From UBA2966 sp965242505 (GTDB lineage: Bacteria > Pseudomonadota > Alphaproteobacteria > UBA2966), in contig OZ251449.1 of the NCBI GenBank assembly GCA_965242505.1, positions 744,001-808,000 of the forward strand: a stretch of 64,000 nucleotides of DNA, in the 5' to 3' direction. Within the stretch, counting starts at the first letter, position 1. Every line of letters begins with the position of its first letter. Under the pieces are notes generated by a model. That model was not told the DNA's origin and ran no database searches. It was given only the letters and a program-made list of their open reading frames with translations. The position numbers and the translations under genes are program-made. Below are positions 61,385 through 64,000 of the stretch, piece by piece.

Positions 61385-62263
61385 ATGAGTCAAACGCCGT
61401 TCTACCGGGACATGACGCGCGAGGAGTTCCTCTTCCAGTACACCCCGCAACTTCACGTGCCGGAGCACGAGGTCTGGAAGGCGCAATGGACCCTGGCGAG
61501 CGCGCTCGCGCGCTCGCGGCGCGAAGGGAGGCTGCGCATCCCTTACGGAGACACGCCGGGACAGACGCTCGACGTCTTCCCGGCCCGGAAGCCGGGCTCC
61601 CCGATCAACGTCTTCGTTCACGGAGGCTTCTGGCGTTTCCTGGACAGTTTCGACCACAGCCTCGTCGCGCCCGCCGTTCAGGACGCCGGCGGGGCGTCGG
61701 TGCTGCTGAACTACGACCTCTGTCCCGCGGTTCCGCTGACCGAGGTCATCCGGCAGGTGCGCGTGGCCCTGAAATGGGTCTGGGAGAACGCCGAAGAGGC
61801 CAACGGCGACCGCGACAGGATCTACGTATCGGGCCACTCGGCGGGCGGCCATCTGGCGTCGATGATGTGCCGGGACGACTACCTCGACGATCTCGGCCTG
61901 CCCCGCGACGTCGTCAAGGGCGGCACGGTCGTCAGCGGCATTCTGGACCTGGAACCCATCCTGATGGTGCCGGGCTCCGAGGAGCTGCTGGTCGAACCGG
62001 AGGACGTGCGCTCGGTCAGCGCGAACCGGATGCCGCCCGCGCCGCGCGTCCCGCTCGTCGTCGCCGTGGGCGCGCGCGAGACCCGGGAGTGGATCCGCAT
62101 GACGGACGAGTACGTGGACGTCCTGAAGCGGCAAGGCAGTCGGGTCACGTACCTGAAGCCCGAGTACGACCAGCACTTCTCCATCCTGTTCTCGCTCGGC
62201 AACCCCTTGACGCCCCTGTGTTCGGCGATGCTCGAGCAGATGCAGCTCGCCGGAGGCGGTTGA
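61385..62263 (+). CDS. Alpha/beta hydrolase, arylformamidase/BD-FAE type
   Basis: The 292-aa esterase family protein has INVFVHGGFWRFLDSFDHSL (oxyanion HGGFW), the nucleophile in VSGHSAGGHLASMM, and the His segment YDQHFSILFSLG. It resembles kynurenine formamidase-like enzymes of the KynB2/BD-FAE group. The substrate is unknown. Confidence 0.87.
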   Translation: MSQTPFYRDMTREEFLFQYTPQLHVPEHEVWKAQWTLASALARSRREGRLRIPYGDTPGQTLDVFPARKPGSPINVFVHGGFWRFLDSFDHSLVAPAVQDAGGASVLLNYDLCPAVPLTEVIRQVRVALKWVWENAEEANGDRDRIYVSGHSAGGHLASMMCRDDYLDDLGLPRDVVKGGTVVSGILDLEPILMVPGSEELLVEPEDVRSVSANRMPPAPRVPLVVAVGARETREWIRMTDEYVDVLKRQGSRVTYLKPEYDQHFSILFSLGNPLTPLCSAMLEQMQLAGGG

Positions 62264-62394
62264 GGCCGACCCGGACCGCTTTCCCGGCCTTCGTCGCTTC
62301 GCCGCGGACGCGGACCCGGCGACCGTCGGCTCGGCCCTTGAGGCCGGCGGGGATGAGGCGCTTCCCGCATCGGGCCTCGCCCCCGTGACCGTTC

Positions 62395-62901
62395 TCAGGC
62401 GGATTTCTTCTCGCGTTCGGACTCCGCGAGACTGATGCCGGCGTTTACGCGCTGCGCGCCCGGAGCGGCGGCGAACCACGCGCGGGCATCGTGGAAACCG
62501 TCTCTCAGCTTTCCCGGAACGGCGTCCAGGTACGGAGTCATTTCCGAAACCCGGTACAGCCCGCCTAGGGACGGCGGCGGCATCGGCCTCTTTTGCAGAG
62601 CCTGCCGCGTCACGTTGAGCCTCGACGCCACGTCCGCCATGCTGACGAGATCGGGCCGCGCTTCGCGAAGTTTCGTCCCGTCGGGAAGGCAGGCCATCGC
62701 TCGCTCCGCCGCCGCCAGGATCACGCTCTCGGGATCACGTCCGGCGCGCGTGAATCCCAATCCGACCAGGCCCGGCGTCCCGAAGCCGACAGCCGCGTCG
62801 CCGCATCCGGACCCGAACAGGGCGTCGATGATCTCGTCCTCGTCCGCACTTCCTTCCGGCAACGCGAACACCAGGTCGAATTCGAATTCAGTCTCGGTCA
62901 T
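62395..62901 (-). CDS. HTH protein of a toxin-antitoxin-like pair
   Basis: The 168-aa product begins MTETEFEFDLVFALPEGSAD and has a helix-turn-helix near residues 85-105 (SMADVASRLNVTRQALQKRP). Its N-terminal half (DALFGSGCGDAAVGFGTPGL) is typical of small proteins I recall paired with the upstream type. It overlaps the upstream gene by 14 bp. It may be the DNA-binding antitoxin that autoregulates the pair. GTG 62913 is an alternative start. Confidence 0.65.
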   Translation of the reverse strand: MTETEFEFDLVFALPEGSADEDEIIDALFGSGCGDAAVGFGTPGLVGLGFTRAGRDPESVILAAAERAMACLPDGTKLREARPDLVSMADVASRLNVTRQALQKRPMPPPSLGGLYRVSEMTPYLDAVPGKLRDGFHDARAWFAAAPGAQRVNAGISLAESEREKKSA

Positions 62902-63163
62902 GGTTTGCGTCACCCTTCAGTACGCAGCCGTCGGCCTTCCCCAACAACTGGCGCGCGTGCGCCTCGGGACGACTCGGCGTGCTCCAGATCGACATCCGGC
63001 AGAAAACCCCGGATCGACAGACCTCTTTCGCGTTCGCCGGACAGAGCGCGAAACCCCACCCATGGGCGCTGCGTCCCTTGGCCTCATTGACACTCCACCC
63101 CATGGATTCGAGCTCCTCGAGCGCTGCCTCGACTTCCTTGTTCGGATGTCTCTTGCGTGACAC
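62888..63163 (-). CDS. HicA-like small protein, putative toxin of a two-gene pair
   Basis: The 91-aa product from GTG 63163 follows a good gggaggtttaat ribosome-binding site. The sequence RHPNKEVEAALEELESMGWS, then GRSAHGWGFALCP, VCRSGVFCRMSIWSTPSRPE and HARQLLG matches a widespread family often annotated as HicA-like or as unknown. Several Cys and one WST motif are conserved. The toxic activity is not shown. Confidence 0.65.
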   Translation of the reverse strand: MSRKRHPNKEVEAALEELESMGWSVNEAKGRSAHGWGFALCPANAKEVCRSGVFCRMSIWSTPSRPEAHARQLLGKADGCVLKGDANHDRD

Positions 63164-63256
63164 AACATTAAACCTCCCATGATCGGTTGTCAAACGACAA
63201 CCAACACCGCAACGAACGTGACGTGGAGGCTCCGCGGTCGGACCCCGGCGTCCGGC

Positions 63257-63820
63257 TCAGTCCTCGAACGTGACCTGGAAGGGTTTCTGGACGTTCGTCT
63301 TCGGATCGAACTGCGAGCGGTCGATGAAACCCACGTGCCAGCCGTAGACGTGGAGGGAGATGCTGGTCCGGTCGGTCCGATTCTCGACGCTGTGGATTTC
63401 GCCCGTGACCATGGCCACGGCGGCGCCCGATTCGATGACCGTCTCGACGCCTTTCTCCAACTCCGCGTACCCATCGCGCGAGCCGTCGTCGACGCGGCGC
63501 CAGTAGGTGTCGACCTCGGCGCCCTCGACGCCGGCCACGATGGCCCAGGTTCCGTGGTCGTGGGGCGGGAATCCCCGTCCGGCCGCGTAGGCCGAGGAAA
63601 AGACCGCGAGGCCGTGATCGGGTTCTTCATGCAACAAGTGAACGGCCGCCGCCTGGACGTTGCCGCACTCCCGGTGTTCCGGCTCGAGCCAGCTCTTGTC
63701 CCGGGCGAGCCGAATCGCCAGCGGTTTCAGGCGGGACACGATCTCGCCGTCGTCCGACGTCTCGGCGGCGATGGCGCGCATGTCGGCGACGAACCGATCG
63801 AGTCCGTACCTCCTGGTCAT
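63257..63820 (-). CDS. Cysteine dioxygenase-type cupin
   Basis: The 187-aa cupin has the thiol-dioxygenase metal motif FPPHDHGTWAIVAGVEG (His87, His89) and the third His143 in VTGEIHSVENRTD, then SISLHVYGWHVGF. These enzymes insert O2 into the thiol of cysteine or 3-mercaptopropionate. No Tyr-Cys crosslink partner is obvious, so the substrate assignment is open. ATG 63820 is near the end of the window; the remaining 180 bp show no gene. Confidence 0.87.
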   Translation of the reverse strand: MTRRYGLDRFVADMRAIAAETSDDGEIVSRLKPLAIRLARDKSWLEPEHRECGNVQAAAVHLLHEEPDHGLAVFSSAYAAGRGFPPHDHGTWAIVAGVEGAEVDTYWRRVDDGSRDGYAELEKGVETVIESGAAVAMVTGEIHSVENRTDRTSISLHVYGWHVGFIDRSQFDPKTNVQKPFQVTFED

Positions 63821-64000
63821 CGGCGTCCCTCCATTCGATCGTCCGCCTCCGCGCCGGGAAGCGGCGACATCATAGCGCCCCCGCGCCCGGACGCCAGTTT
63901 CCGGAAACCGAAGGTAATAGATCCGTGTTGGTCCAGGCGGACGTGAGAGACGTGGACGCCGATGCAGGGAAGGGGGCGAAACCGGACGGAACGATTTCGG
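63821..64000. other. Window end, no supported gene
   Basis: This is the region upstream of the cupin gene. I see no tRNA, repeat or gene start with support. Confidence 0.5.

Overview
This is a GC-rich (roughly 65-70 %) chromosomal window. The gene content and orders such as hom-glpX-recJ and recG / SdhE-like / mfd point to an alphaproteobacterium, probably near Rhodospirillales. I infer that affiliation from gene order and composition only. The genome carries many insertion sequences, large numbers of a G/C-skewed interspersed repeat, and a broad set of amidohydrolases, short-chain dehydrogenases and enolase-superfamily enzymes.

Layout. 1-4.4 kb is a mobile-element and repeat zone: an IS481-type element, an IS630-type element precisely inserted at a TA, two copies of a small coiled-coil gene that each carry an in-frame stop, a DUF1640 gene and a 217-bp MITE-like element. 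4.4-8.5 kb holds an orphan ParA-like ATPase, an iron-type alcohol dehydrogenase, a three-gene nitrile hydratase / thiocyanate hydrolase-type enzyme with a split beta subunit, and an AT-rich foreign ORF. 8.7-17.9 kb is core: rplM-rpsI, argC, a gamma-carbonic-anhydrase-like protein, an OmpA-like lipoprotein, hom, glpX and recJ, with a four-unit tandem repeat array between glpX and recJ. 18.2-19.7 kb encodes a linalool dehydratase/isomerase-like protein. Its reading frame is interrupted by one UGA exactly where the family has its second active-site cysteine, followed by a SECIS-like hairpin. 20-21.1 kb is a lower-GC, probably acquired gene. 21.4-35.8 kb is catabolic and transport material: metallophosphoesterase, thioesterase, SDR, D-aminoacylase type, a TbpB-like lipoprotein, FAH family, amidase, SDR, MLE-type enolase, LivK-type binding protein and a DUF2182/DUF1326 pair. 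36.0-37.4 kb is the second IS481 copy, inverted relative to the first. 37.5-51.6 kb has a desaturase, epoxide hydrolase, Sel1 protein, DUF502 protein, recG, the SdhE-like gene, mfd, a DsbA-like oxidoreductase, an SDR and two amidohydrolases. 51.6-55.6 kb is accessory: a low-complexity protein, a three-gene cassette (small DNA-binding-like protein, DUF6884-like, GIY-YIG-like) bordered by the second copy of the 217-bp element, and an exported ankyrin protein. 55.7-64 kb has an SDR, a mandelate-racemase-type enzyme, a second DUF1640 gene, tRNA-Ser(UGA), RidA, an MDR oxidoreductase, an alpha/beta hydrolase, a toxin-antitoxin-like pair and a cupin dioxygenase.

The most unusual observation is the linalool dehydratase-like gene. 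The UGA sits nine codons after a conserved Cys, matching the spacing of the two active-site cysteines in the characterised enzyme. The hairpin loop G-G-U-C lies at +19 to +22 after the UGA, the same place as in the E. coli fdhF SECIS as I remember it. This makes a new selenoprotein family a testable hypothesis. A simple nonsense mutation, or a split gene with termination-reinitiation, remains possible.
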